Part shown: positions 16,005-24,543 of the stretch, in pieces
Layout: each line of letters starts with the position of its first letter
Position numbering within the stretch: the first letter of the stretch is position 1
Assembly (NCBI RefSeq): GCF_028128765.1
Contig: NZ_LBJG01000005.1
Span: 310,001 to 374,000, forward strand
Direction of reading: 5' to 3'
Length of the DNA stretch: 64,000 nucleotides
Origin: Bradyrhizobium sp. CCBAU 51627
GTDB taxonomy: Bacteria; Pseudomonadota; Alphaproteobacteria; Rhizobiales; Xanthobacteraceae
Notes under the pieces: generated by a model
What the model saw: only the letters and a program-made list of their open reading frames with translations
What the model was told of the DNA's origin: nothing
Database searches by the model: none
Translations under genes and position numbers: made by a program

Positions 16005-17831
16005 ATGCGCCAGACCCCCGACATGACCGGCGGCCTCCCGCGTCCTCGCGGCAAACCCGGAGATTTTACCGCCGATCGCCGCGTGCTGGTCCTGATCGGG
16101 ATGGCGCTGCTGGTCGGCAGCATCAGTGCCGGGGCCGCCTGGGTGCTGTTGAAGCTGATCGCGCTGGTGACCAACCTGGTCTGGTTCGGTCATTTCAGCA
16201 CTGAGAACGTCTCGCTGGCCAATGCCCATCCCGATATCCGGATGGTGCTGGCACCGGCGCTTGGCGGTCTCGTGATCGGGCTGATGGCGCGGTTTGGCTC
16301 GGAGAAGATCCGCGGCCACGGCATTCCCGAAGCGATCGAGGCGATCCTGATCGGCGGCAGCCGGATGCAGCCGAAGGTCGCGATCCTGAAGCCGCTGTCC
16401 TCGGCGGTGTCGATCGGGAGCGGCGGACCGTTCGGCGCCGAGGGCCCGATCATCATGACGGGCGGCGCGATCGGATCGATCTTCGCCCAGTGCTTCCATC
16501 TCAGCGCGGCCGAGCGCAAGACGCTGCTGGTTGCCGGCGCGGCCGCCGGCATGACGGCGATCTTCGGCACGCCGATTGCCGCGGTGCTGCTCGCGGTCGA
16601 GCTGCTGCTGTTCGAATGGAAGCCGCGTAGCTTCCTGCCCGTGGTGACGGGGGCCGTGATCTCGGCGGCCTGGCGTCCGCTGCTGTTCGGGACCGGGCCG
16701 CTGTTTCCGTTCGCGGAGCGGCCGGACCTGCCCTGGTGGGGCCTTGCGGCTGCGATCGGCGTCGGCATCATCGCCGGCCTGCAATCCGGGTTGATGACGC
16801 GGCTGCTCTACGCGATCGAAGACCTGTTCGATCATCTGCCGGTGCACTGGATGTGGTGGCCGATGCTCGGCGGCCTCGTCGTCGGTCTTGGCGGACTGGT
16901 CGATCCGCGCGCGCTTGGCGTCGGCTACGACGTCATTGCGGATCTGTTGTCCGGTCACATGGTGCGCGACGAGGCGATCCGGCTGTTGCTGGTGAAGTCT
17001 GTGATCTGGGTGGTTGCGCTGAGCTCGGGCACGTCGGGCGGCGTGCTGGCGCCATTGCTGATTCTCGGTGGCACGGCCGGCTGGATGGAGGGGCAGATCT
17101 TGCCTGGCGGCACATCATTCTGGGCGCTGGTCGGCATGGCCGCGATGATGGGCGGCACGATGCGCTCGCCGCTGACCGGTGTGATGTTTGCCATCGAGCT
17201 GACCGGCAATATCGATATGCTGCTGCCGCTGCTGGCGGCGACCGGCGCGGCGCATGCCGTCACCGTGCTGTTGCTCAAGCGCTCGATCCTGACCGAGAAG
17301 ATCGCCCGCCGCGGCCAGCATATCACCCGCGAATACGCGGTCGATCCGTTCGAGCTGATGCGCACCGCCGACGTCATGGTGACCGACGTGGATACGCTGC
17401 CGGTCGACATGTCCGTGGACGCGGCTGTTGCGTTCTTCACGTCGGATCAGCGCCGTCACAAATCCTATCCCGTGATCGCTGCCGATGGACGGCTGACCGG
17501 CATGGTGACCCGCGCCGATGTGCTGCGCTGGCGTACCGAGGGCGATCATCAGGCGGCGACGCTCGATGACGTCGTGTCGGACACCTCCAGCGTCGCGGCA
17601 TATCCGGATGACGTGCTGGGGCGGGTCGCCGATCTCATGGTCGCCTCCGATCTCGGACGGCTGCCAGTGGTCGATCGTGCCAGCCATCGCGTGGTCGGCT
17701 TGGTCGCTCGCAAGGATTTGCTGCGAATTCGCGCAGTCGTGAACGCGCAGGAGGAGGACCGCAACGCATATTTCCTGCGCGAAAAGGCGCTTGTGCCGGA
17801 GGCGCGGATCGCGGAAGGTCAGCCCCTCTGA
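16005..17831 (+). CDS. ClC-family chloride channel/transporter with CBS pair
   Basis: A 608-residue membrane protein with a ClC core to about residue 440 and two CBS domains after it (MVTDVDTLPVDMSV and LDDVVSDTSSVAAYPDD). Anion-path motifs are GHGIPEA (104-110, His where E. coli has Ser107), GAEGPIIM with the gating Glu146, and SGGVLAPLL. At the internal proton-glutamate position the sequence is LAVELLLFE, so Glu203 of E. coli ClC is replaced by Leu200. The ribosome-binding site is weak (AAGAGA). It stands alone, behind nested palindromes. Confidence 0.9.
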   Translation: MRQTPDMTGGLPRPRGKPGDFTADRRVLVLIGMALLVGSISAGAAWVLLKLIALVTNLVWFGHFSTENVSLANAHPDIRMVLAPALGGLVIGLMARFGSEKIRGHGIPEAIEAILIGGSRMQPKVAILKPLSSAVSIGSGGPFGAEGPIIMTGGAIGSIFAQCFHLSAAERKTLLVAGAAAGMTAIFGTPIAAVLLAVELLLFEWKPRSFLPVVTGAVISAAWRPLLFGTGPLFPFAERPDLPWWGLAAAIGVGIIAGLQSGLMTRLLYAIEDLFDHLPVHWMWWPMLGGLVVGLGGLVDPRALGVGYDVIADLLSGHMVRDEAIRLLLVKSVIWVVALSSGTSGGVLAPLLILGGTAGWMEGQILPGGTSFWALVGMAAMMGGTMRSPLTGVMFAIELTGNIDMLLPLLAATGAAHAVTVLLLKRSILTEKIARRGQHITREYAVDPFELMRTADVMVTDVDTLPVDMSVDAAVAFFTSDQRRHKSYPVIAADGRLTGMVTRADVLRWRTEGDHQAATLDDVVSDTSSVAAYPDDVLGRVADLMVASDLGRLPVVDRASHRVVGLVARKDLLRIRAVVNAQEEDRNAYFLREKALVPEARIAEGQPL

Positions 17832-17855
17832 ACTCCAGCACTGACAGGAATGAGC

Positions 17856-18203
17856 ATGACACGTGTTCGCTGCGTTACCGAGATGGGCATGGGCGTCGAC
17901 GTGCACGGCCGGGACGCCACCAAGGCGGCGAAGCGTGCGGTATCGGATGCCATCAGGCATTCGAGCCTTGGTTTTTTCCGGATGATCGGCAAGACCGCAA
18001 ACGACATGTTCGTCGACGTCACCATCGGCGTGCCCAACCCCGAGGCCGTCGACAAGGAGGCGGTCGCCAAGGAGCTTCCTTACGGCACCGTGACCGTCAC
18101 TGCGGTCAAGGGCGGGCTTGAGATCCCCTCAGCTACGGAAGTGGCCAACGATCCCATCCTCATCGCCAACGCCGCTGTCATCGTCAGCTTCGACAAGGAC
18201 TGA
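17856..18203 (+). CDS. Lin0512 family protein
   Basis: A 115-residue protein with MGMGVDVHGRDATKAAKRAV, DAIRHSSLGF and VDVTIGVPNPEAVDKEAV. This is the signature of the Lin0512 family, small proteins related to the ring-opening amidohydrolase fold, without a settled function. The second of two nearby ATGs was chosen because AGGA lies 6 nt upstream of it. The GNAT gene begins 4 bp after its stop, so the two are probably co-translated. Confidence 0.82.
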   Translation: MTRVRCVTEMGMGVDVHGRDATKAAKRAVSDAIRHSSLGFFRMIGKTANDMFVDVTIGVPNPEAVDKEAVAKELPYGTVTVTAVKGGLEIPSATEVANDPILIANAAVIVSFDKD

Positions 18204-18207
18204 ACCG

Positions 18208-18900
18208 ATGTCCGACAGCGATGAAGCGTTATTGGACCGTCCGATCTGGAGCGCGCTGACGACGAGCCACAAACATCTGGCCGAGGGCGGCCCGCGAGCA
18301 CTGCGTTATCCCCTGGACATGACGCCGTTCGCCGACATGATCGACATGTCCGCGCAGAGTTTCGCCGCGCTGGGCGATCTCATGGCGCCCTCGCAAGTCG
18401 TCGCGCTGTTCACGCCCGAGCCGGTCGATGTTCCCGCCGGCTTCAAGGTGGTGCTGGCGGAGAGCGGTGACCAGATGATCGGCTCTCCTGCGGACAGTCC
18501 GCTGCGTGATGCCGAGATCGTGACGCTGGGGCAGGCCGACGTTCCCGCGATGACGGCATTGACGACGCTGACCAAGCCAGGACCGTTCGCCGCGCGGACG
18601 CACGAGCTCGGCACATTCCTCGGCATTCGCGCCGGCGGCGAACTGGTCGCGATGACGGGCGAGCGGATGAAGCCTGGCAAGTTCGTCGAGATGACGGCGG
18701 TCTGCGTTCATCCAGACTATCGCGGACGCGGCTACGCGCAGGCGCTGCTCGCGGCCGTCGCGCGCCGGATCGAGGCGCGCGGCGAAATTCCATTCCTGCA
18801 CGTGTTTTCGAACAACAGATCCGCCATTGCACTCTATCAGCGCCAGGGCATGCGTCTCCGCCGGCGCCTGCACGTCACGGCGTTCATGAAGCAGCAGTAG
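18208..18900 (+). CDS. GNAT family N-acetyltransferase
   Basis: A 230-residue protein with the acetyltransferase fold in its second half: MTAVCVHPDYRGRGYAQALLAAVARRIE is the acetyl-CoA loop and helix, followed by PFLHVFSNNRSAIALYQRQG. The first 100 residues are less conserved and may form a degenerate second GNAT repeat or substrate cap. It begins 4 bp after the Lin0512 gene. Acceptor unknown. Confidence 0.87.
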   Translation: MSDSDEALLDRPIWSALTTSHKHLAEGGPRALRYPLDMTPFADMIDMSAQSFAALGDLMAPSQVVALFTPEPVDVPAGFKVVLAESGDQMIGSPADSPLRDAEIVTLGQADVPAMTALTTLTKPGPFAARTHELGTFLGIRAGGELVAMTGERMKPGKFVEMTAVCVHPDYRGRGYAQALLAAVARRIEARGEIPFLHVFSNNRSAIALYQRQGMRLRRRLHVTAFMKQQ

Positions 18901-18972
18901 GCGTCCTTAGGGACGGCCCTTCATTTCTGGCGAAAGCGCGCTATATCCATCCCCACCAAAATGGGGGGACGC

Positions 18973-20157
18973 ATGGACGCCAGAACGCCAGATTTTTCCG
19001 CTGCACGGACGGCGATGCAGCGCTACGTCGATCAGGAGATCATATCAGGCGTGTCCTGGGCGGTGCTGCGCGGGCGCGAGGTGGTCGACCAGCAATGCGT
19101 CGGCTTTGCCGATCGCGAGGCGAAGACGGCGCTACGGCCGGATCATATTTTCCGCGCGTTCTCCAACACCAAGATCTTCGTCACCTCCGCGATCATGCTG
19201 CTGGTCGAGGAGGGCCGCATCGGGCTCGATGATCCCGTCGAGAAATTCCTGCCGCAACTCGGCCATCGCAAGGTGCTGAAGCAGGGTGCTTCGAGCCTTG
19301 CCGATGTCGAGCCGGCGCAGAGCCCGATCACGATTCGGCAGTTGCTGACCCATACGTCCGGTCTCAGCTACGGCATCTTCGATCCCGGCACAGTGCTGTT
19401 CAAAGGCTACAACGAGGCGGGCGTGCTCAATCCGCTGACGCCGCTGACCAACATGATCGACAAGCTTGCCGATCTGCCGCTGTCCTATCATCCCGGCACA
19501 TCCTGGGAATATTCGGTCGCGATCGACGTGCTCGGCCGCGTGGTCGAGGTGGTCTCGGGCAAGTCCCTCGACGCTTTCCTCAAGGCACGCATCTTCGATC
19601 CGCTCGGCATGACCGATACCGGCTTCTTTGTGCCTGAAGCGCAGCAAGGCAGGCTGGTTGCACATTACACCGGCGCCGACGTGCTCGATCCGATGAAGCC
19701 GGGTCTCACGCGCGCCGACGATCTGCCGTATCCGCAGGCCTATCGACGGCCGTTCCCGCGTCTGTCGGGCGGCGGTGGTCTGGTCTCGACCTTGCCGGAC
19801 ATGCTCGCTCTGGTGCGGGCGCTGCTGCCCGGCCCGGATGCACTGCTGAAGCCGGAGACGCTGCGGCAGATGATGACGAACCATTTGCCGGCGGGGCAGA
19901 CTATCCGCTTCGCCAATCTGGGACCAATGCCCGGCAAGGGCTTTGGCCTCGGCGGCGCCGTCACGTTTGCTCCGACGCCGTTCGATCCGCCAAACTCCAC
20001 CGGCGAATTCCAGTGGGGCGGGCTCGCCGGCACCCATTGGTGGATCTGCCCTGAGGCCAATACATCGGGGGTCCTGATGGCCCAGCGCCATCTGGGCTTC
20101 TGGAATCCCTTCTTCTTCGAGTTCAAGCGCCTCGCCTACCAGGTGGTCGGAGGCTGA
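18973..20157 (+). CDS. Serine hydrolase, beta-lactamase-related (EstB-like)
   Basis: A 394-residue protein of the class C beta-lactamase fold. The nucleophile motif is SxxK in FRAFSNTKIFVTSAIM, and the second is YxV in WEYSVAIDVLGRVVE. The third motif is AGTHWW instead of KTG, which favours esterase over beta-lactamase activity. No signal peptide was seen. The ATG at MDARTPDF has GGGGGA 4 nt upstream; an ATG four codons earlier is the alternative. It is only distantly similar to the hydrolase at 3189. Confidence 0.85.
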   Translation: MDARTPDFSAARTAMQRYVDQEIISGVSWAVLRGREVVDQQCVGFADREAKTALRPDHIFRAFSNTKIFVTSAIMLLVEEGRIGLDDPVEKFLPQLGHRKVLKQGASSLADVEPAQSPITIRQLLTHTSGLSYGIFDPGTVLFKGYNEAGVLNPLTPLTNMIDKLADLPLSYHPGTSWEYSVAIDVLGRVVEVVSGKSLDAFLKARIFDPLGMTDTGFFVPEAQQGRLVAHYTGADVLDPMKPGLTRADDLPYPQAYRRPFPRLSGGGGLVSTLPDMLALVRALLPGPDALLKPETLRQMMTNHLPAGQTIRFANLGPMPGKGFGLGGAVTFAPTPFDPPNSTGEFQWGGLAGTHWWICPEANTSGVLMAQRHLGFWNPFFFEFKRLAYQVVGG

Positions 20158-20356
20158 TCGGGAAAAAAGTGGACAACCCGGCGAATCCTTTTCCGCCATC
20201 GCGCCCTCCTAATGGTCGAGGCAATCCGCCTCGGCGCGTCTGCATCGCGCCCGCACCCTGATGCGCGAATATCTGACGAGGTAAGCCGTGTCCTGTTATC
20301 AAACTCCTGACGAGGGCAAGGGATGAGCGAGCTTGGTTCGAGGCGGGACCGGACGC

Positions 20357-21019
20357 GTGAACTATCTCGGTCTTGACGGGTTCCGCTTCGGCTGGGTTGC
20401 CGCGTGGATCGATGAGCGTGGCCAGCATGGGTTCGACTATTCGCCGGGTCTCGTGCGTCTGCTCGCGATGCCGCATGCACGCGCGATGATCGACATGCCG
20501 ATCGGATTGAAGCCGGCCGGCTATCGCACGTGCGACCTGCATGCGCGCGAACTCATTGGCCCTGCGGTATTTCTCGGGGCCCGCCGCGACCTCTGGAGAT
20601 TTGCCGATATGGCCGCGGCCAACAGGCATTACTGGGCGCGCGAAGGCAAGGGCAGGGGCGTCTCGGCGCAGCTCTGGAACATCAGGGACAAGATCAAGGA
20701 GCTTGATGAAATCATGACGCCGGAGCGCCAGGCGACAATCGGCGAAGCGCATCCGGAATTGATCTTCTGGAATCTTGCAGGGCGAGTCCGGTTTGCAAAG
20801 AAGACCTCGGCGGAAGGTCGCGAGCAGCGTATCGCGCTGCTGGCGCAACGCGGCTTCACGCGTTTGCCGCAATGGCTGACGCAGCGTCATGGCACGGGCA
20901 TCGGCTGCGACGATCTCATCGATGCCTGCGCTTGTGCAGTCGCAGCGCGCGACAGCACGCGGCGTGTCGGCGGGGATGAGATCGATCCGCGCGGTCTGCG
21001 GATGGAAATCAACTACTGA
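20357..21019 (+). CDS. DUF429 protein, predicted RNase H-like fold
   Basis: A 220-residue protein beginning VNYLGLDGFRFGWVAAWID, the Asp-containing first strand of DUF429. It continues with MIDMPIGLKP, FLGARRDLWRF, GEAHPELIFWNLAG and CDDLIDACACAVAAR near the end. These acidic positions are why the family is predicted to be an RNase H-like nuclease. The GTG start matches the family start; a TTG 8 codons earlier would extend it. Function untested. Confidence 0.8.
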   Translation: MNYLGLDGFRFGWVAAWIDERGQHGFDYSPGLVRLLAMPHARAMIDMPIGLKPAGYRTCDLHARELIGPAVFLGARRDLWRFADMAAANRHYWAREGKGRGVSAQLWNIRDKIKELDEIMTPERQATIGEAHPELIFWNLAGRVRFAKKTSAEGREQRIALLAQRGFTRLPQWLTQRHGTGIGCDDLIDACACAVAARDSTRRVGGDEIDPRGLRMEINY

Positions 21020-21140
21020 GCCGGTCGGGCGGCGGGGCTCGCGCTCGGGAAAAACAGGCAATTTTTTCGAGCCTGCAGGAACTTGCACTGGTCGGCCCGC
21101 GTTCCCCATGCGCACCAAATTGGAAGATGCTCGTCCTGCG

Positions 21141-21284
21141 ATGTATGATGCCAGTCAGTTAGCGACCGCTATGCTCACGCTCATTTTTGCCGGAGCGTTG
21201 CTCGTCACCGGGCAGCTCTTCATCGAGCAGCGTGCCCAGCACGATGTGGCCTACGTCACTAACCATTCGCTGCGGCCGCTGTGA
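21141..21284 (+). CDS. Small hypothetical membrane protein
   Basis: A 47-residue ORF starting MYDASQLATAMLTLIFAGAL and continuing LVTGQLFIEQRAQHD, with one hydrophobic helix. An in-frame ATG 11 codons earlier (MRTKLEDARPAMYDAS) is possible. Neither start has a good ribosome-binding site. It fills the gap between the DUF429 and GST genes. The family is not recognised and the call is tentative. Confidence 0.4.
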   Translation: MYDASQLATAMLTLIFAGALLVTGQLFIEQRAQHDVAYVTNHSLRPL

Positions 21285-21385
21285 TCGGAATTCGCGGCGG
21301 GACCTTGTGTGACGACGATCCGGCCTTGCGCCATGTCCCGGCTCGCCTAGATTAGACAGAATCTCACGCAAGCAGCCGGGGTCCG

Positions 21386-22090
21386 ATGTCTGATCTGTCC
21401 GCCTTTCCCATCACCAGGCGCTGGCCTGCCAAGCATCCCGAACTGCTTCAGCTCTATTCGTTGCCGACGCCGAACGGCGTGAAGGTCTCCATCATGCTGG
21501 AGGAGATCGGACTGCCTTACGAAGTCCATCTCGTCGACTTCGGCAAGGATGACCAGAAGACGCCGGAATTCCTCTCGCTTAATCCGAACGGCAAGATCCC
21601 AGCGATCCTCGATCCCAACGGCCCCGGTAGCAGGCCGCTGGCACTGTTCGAGTCGGGTGCGATTTTGCAATACCTTGCGGAGAAGACCGGCAAGTTGTTG
21701 CCGCAGGATGCGGCGCGGCGCTACCAGACCATCCAGTGGGTGCATTTCCAGATGGGCGGCATCGGGCCGATGTTCGGTCAGGTCGGCTTCTTCCACAAGT
21801 TCGCCGGCAAGGATTTTGAGGACAAGCGCCCGCTCGAGCGTTACGTGGCCGAATCCAAGCGCCTGCTCGGCGTGATGGACGCGCATCTTTCCGGCCGGCA
21901 ATGGTTCATGGATGACGACTACACCATCGCCGACATCTCCATGCTCGGCTGGGTGCGCAACCTCATCGGCTTCTACGGCGCCGGCGATCTCGTCGCGTTC
22001 AGCCAGTTCAAGTCGGTCGCTGCCTGGCTCGAGCGCGGCCTGGCGCGTCCGGCCGTGGAGCGCGGGCTCAACATTCCCAAGCGTCCGTGA
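21386..22090 (+). CDS. Glutathione S-transferase, YghU/YfcG (Nu) type
   Basis: A 234-residue cytosolic GST. The thioredoxin-like half has LYSLPTPNGVKVSIMLEEIG, where the TPNG turn supplies the Thr/Asn contacts of Nu-class enzymes such as YfcG and YghU. It continues with LNPNGKIPAILD and the glutathione-binding FESGAILQYLAEKTG. The helical half ends DYTIADISMLGWVRNL. Nu-class enzymes act as disulfide-bond reductases or organic peroxidases. The convergent TauE gene ends 2 bp later. Confidence 0.92.
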   Translation: MSDLSAFPITRRWPAKHPELLQLYSLPTPNGVKVSIMLEEIGLPYEVHLVDFGKDDQKTPEFLSLNPNGKIPAILDPNGPGSRPLALFESGAILQYLAEKTGKLLPQDAARRYQTIQWVHFQMGGIGPMFGQVGFFHKFAGKDFEDKRPLERYVAESKRLLGVMDAHLSGRQWFMDDDYTIADISMLGWVRNLIGFYGAGDLVAFSQFKSVAAWLERGLARPAVERGLNIPKRP

Positions 22091-22092
22091 AT

Positions 22093-22878
22093 CTAGCTCA
22101 GCGCCTTGTAGCTCATGTAGAGCGCCATCAGGGCGACGAGGGCGATCATGCTCCGGCGCAGCACCGCTCTGCCGACGCCGTTGGCCATGCGCGCGCCGAG
22201 GTCGGTGCCGACCCAGAGGCCGGCAATGATGCCGATGATGGCGGGCCAGCCGACGATCAGGCCCTTGCTCCAGTAGATCCAGGCCGCCGGGATGTTGGTC
22301 GGGATGACCGAGAAGATCAGGCTGATGAGCTGCGCCTGATGCTGCGGCACACGCAAGCCGGCGGCGAGGCCCACCGTGATCGCGAGCCCGCCGCCAATGC
22401 CCATGAAGCCGGAAGAGAAGCCTGCAAGCACGCCGATGAGGAGCAGGGGCAGCCAGGGCGGTTGGTCGCGGTTATCGGCGCCGACGCCGCTGTCCTTGCG
22501 CTCGCGACGCAGGATCAGCAGAGCGATCAGCGCGACGAGATAGGCAACATAGGTCCATTGCAGGACTGCGTCGGACACCGCCGCCGCGGCATAGCCGCCG
22601 CCCGCGCCGCCCACGAGAAATCCGATGCCGATCCACATGATCCATGGCAGCGGGCTGCGGTTGCCGCTCTGCCAGTAGCGGCGCACACCGGCAAGGCCGG
22701 TCGGCGGGACTTGCGTGATCAGCGAAGTGCCCTGGGCAATGTGCTGCTCCGCGCCGAGCAGCAGCACGCTGAAGATGACGAGCCCGCCGCCGGGGCTCGT
22801 TCCCATGAAGCCCGACGTCAGTCCGCTGACGAGGCCGACGCCGGTGCCGGCAAGGAGGTCGTGGATTCCGGACACCAC
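22093..22878 (-). CDS. TauE/SafE-family anion permease
   Basis: A 261-residue inner-membrane protein with about 8 helices and the duplicated half motifs of the family: GTSPGGGLVIFSVLLLGAEQ near the start and [20 protein letters not shown] in the second half. The family exports sulfite, sulfoacetate and related organosulfur anions. It begins 1 bp after the TetR stop, so the TetR protein probably regulates it in response to the exported compound. Confidence 0.85.
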   Translation of the reverse strand: MVSGIHDLLAGTGVGLVSGLTSGFMGTSPGGGLVIFSVLLLGAEQHIAQGTSLITQVPPTGLAGVRRYWQSGNRSPLPWIMWIGIGFLVGGAGGGYAAAAVSDAVLQWTYVAYLVALIALLILRRERKDSGVGADNRDQPPWLPLLLIGVLAGFSSGFMGIGGGLAITVGLAAGLRVPQHQAQLISLIFSVIPTNIPAAWIYWSKGLIVGWPAIIGIIAGLWVGTDLGARMANGVGRAVLRRSMIALVALMALYMSYKALS

Positions 22879-23511
22879 TTACGTCCTGGCTCGTCGCTTG
22901 ATGTCAGACTTCGTCGTGAGAAAGCCGTCGATCACAGTCGTGACGGCGGCCATGCAGCCTGCGATATCGAGCTGCTCGCCCCAGCATTTTTGCAGCACGA
23001 AGCCCTGGAAGATCGCGATCAGCACGCGCGCGATCGCATCGGCACCGACGTCGCGCCTGATCAGGCCGTCGTGCTGGCCCCGCTCGACCAACGCCACGAT
23101 CAGCGCGCGTGGCATGTCGATGCCTTCGACCACGCTGGCGCGGACGCGGCGGTTGCGCAGCGCCTCGGCCCAGCCGTGGATGCCGACGCGGCGCCGTGCC
23201 TCACCGGCGGGATCGGTGAGCCATTGCGCGTACACACGGACCAGCGCGTGCAGTCCCTCGATGGGATTGCCGGAGCCTTGCGCGACCGAATTGAGCACGG
23301 CCTCGCGGCGATGGCGGTCGTCGGCGAGCGCCTCGATCAGCTCGTCCTTGCTCCGGAAATAGAGATAGACCGCGCCGTGGCTCAGGCCCGACCGCCTCAC
23401 GATGTCGGCCATGCCGGTCTGGTGAAATCCGTCTTCGGAGAAGCACGCGAGCGCCGCTTCCAGGATCTGCTGTCGCCTGTGTTCGCGCTTCTTGTCGCTG
23501 ATCTTGGGCAT
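22879..23511 (-). CDS. TetR/AcrR-family regulator
   Basis: A 210-residue protein. The N-terminal HTH is QQILEAALACFSEDGFHQTG, then MADIVRRSGLSHGAVYLYF and SKDELIEAL, followed by an all-helical ligand domain. It is the first gene of a two-gene unit with the TauE-type permease and is preceded by repeated 13-bp boxes. It is likely an autorepressor that controls anion efflux. Confidence 0.93.
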   Translation of the reverse strand: MPKISDKKREHRRQQILEAALACFSEDGFHQTGMADIVRRSGLSHGAVYLYFRSKDELIEALADDRHRREAVLNSVAQGSGNPIEGLHALVRVYAQWLTDPAGEARRRVGIHGWAEALRNRRVRASVVEGIDMPRALIVALVERGQHDGLIRRDVGADAIARVLIAIFQGFVLQKCWGEQLDIAGCMAAVTTVIDGFLTTKSDIKRRART

Positions 23512-23522
23512 CCATACGGTCC

Positions 23523-23615
23523 ATAAATCACTGACAGCTCGATCGTTTTAGGAAATGCGGGAGACCGCCAAAAATCAGGTCGGTCCATATAAAAAACGAT
23601 TAGTCAGTCATTTAT
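23523..23615 (-). promoter_or_regulatory. TetR promoter region with paired boxes
   Basis: ATAAATCACTGAC at 23523-23535 and its near-complement GTCAGTCATTTAT at 23603-23615 (12 of 13 positions) form a widely spaced inverted pair. CGGTCCATA also occurs twice, at 23517 and 23581. ACTGAC-type half sites are common in TetR operators, so this is the likely control region of the TetR/TauE unit. Confidence 0.4.
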
Positions 23616-23697
23616 ATTTGCAGAACTGATCTGGGTCAAGCCTGAGCGGCGGGGCCTAGAGAATGATGCGATGGGCGGCCTGCGAAGGCGTTACCGC

Positions 23698-24069
23698 CTA
23701 GAACAGCCGCCCGCCGTTCGGCACTGGCGTGCTCGGCTGCATCAGCACAACCTTGCCAGCGGCATCGGGAAAGCCGAGCGTTAGCACTTCCGAGACGACA
23801 GGTCCGATCTGGCGCGGCGGGAAATTGACGACGGCCGCGACCTGCTGTCCGACAAGCGTCTCGAGCGGGTGGTTCTCGGTGATCTGCGCCGAGCTCTTGC
23901 GCACGCCGATCACGGGGCCGAAGTCGATCCACAGCCGCCAGGCAGGCTTGCGCGCCTCGGGAAACGGTTTTGCATCGACGATGGTGCCGACGCGGATATC
24001 GACCGCGAGGAACGTGTTGAAGTCGATGGTCGGCGAGGCGGATGCGGCGGGATCGTGGGTGACGTGCAT
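23698..24069 (-). CDS. csaA: CsaA-type tRNA-binding domain protein
   Basis: A 123-residue single-domain OB-fold protein: IDFNTFLAVDIRVGTIVDAK, KPAWRLWIDFGPVIGVRKSS, AQITENHPLETLVGQQVAAV, then VSEVLTLGF at the end. This matches the EMAP/MetRS-C-like fold of CsaA, a small dimeric protein with chaperone and tRNA-binding activity. The ATG at MHVTHDP was chosen. The frame stays open upstream into unrelated sequence. It is divergent from the ArsC/Spx-type gene. Confidence 0.88.
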   Translation of the reverse strand: MHVTHDPAASASPTIDFNTFLAVDIRVGTIVDAKPFPEARKPAWRLWIDFGPVIGVRKSSAQITENHPLETLVGQQVAAVVNFPPRQIGPVVSEVLTLGFPDAAGKVVLMQPSTPVPNGGRLF

Positions 24070-24177
24070 GATGGGTCCGTTCGGAAGAGCTCGAAAGCGT
24101 CGCTCGCAATATTGTCGCGCGATCAGGAGTTTCGTACAACGCCGCAGCCCAGGCATCACGCACGCGCGAGGACCGTC

Positions 24178-24543
24178 TTGCCCACCATCATCTACGGCAT
24201 CAAGAACTGCGACACCATGAAGAAGGCGCGCACCTGGCTCGATAGCCATGGCGTTGCCTACGAGTTCCACGATTACAAGGCCGCCGGCGTGGAGAAGGAC
24301 AAGCTGAAGCAATGGAGCGACAAGCTCGGCTGGGAGACGCTGCTCAATCGCGCTGGCACCACCTTCAAGAAGCTCCCGGAGGCCGACAAGGAGGGGCTGA
24401 CGGAAAAGAAGGCGCTGGCGCTGATGCTAGCGCAACCATCGATGATCAAGCGGCCGGTACTGGAGATCGGCGGCAAGCTCCTGGTCGGCTTCAAGCCCGA
24501 CATCTACGACAAGGAAGTCGGCGCCGTCGCGCGCAAGCGCTAA
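24178..24543 (+). CDS. ArsC/Spx-family thioredoxin-fold protein (YffB type)
   Basis: A 121-residue protein: TIIYGIKNCDTMKKARTWLD with a single active-site Cys, GVAYEFHDYKAAGV, NRAGTTFKKLPEADK and MIKRPVLEIGGKLLVGF near the end. The KRPV/GFKP pattern is that of the ArsC-like YffB subgroup, not true arsenate reductase. The start is TTG with GAGG 7 nt upstream. Its stop overlaps the stop of the convergent PAS gene. Confidence 0.87.
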   Translation: MPTIIYGIKNCDTMKKARTWLDSHGVAYEFHDYKAAGVEKDKLKQWSDKLGWETLLNRAGTTFKKLPEADKEGLTEKKALALMLAQPSMIKRPVLEIGGKLLVGFKPDIYDKEVGAVARKR

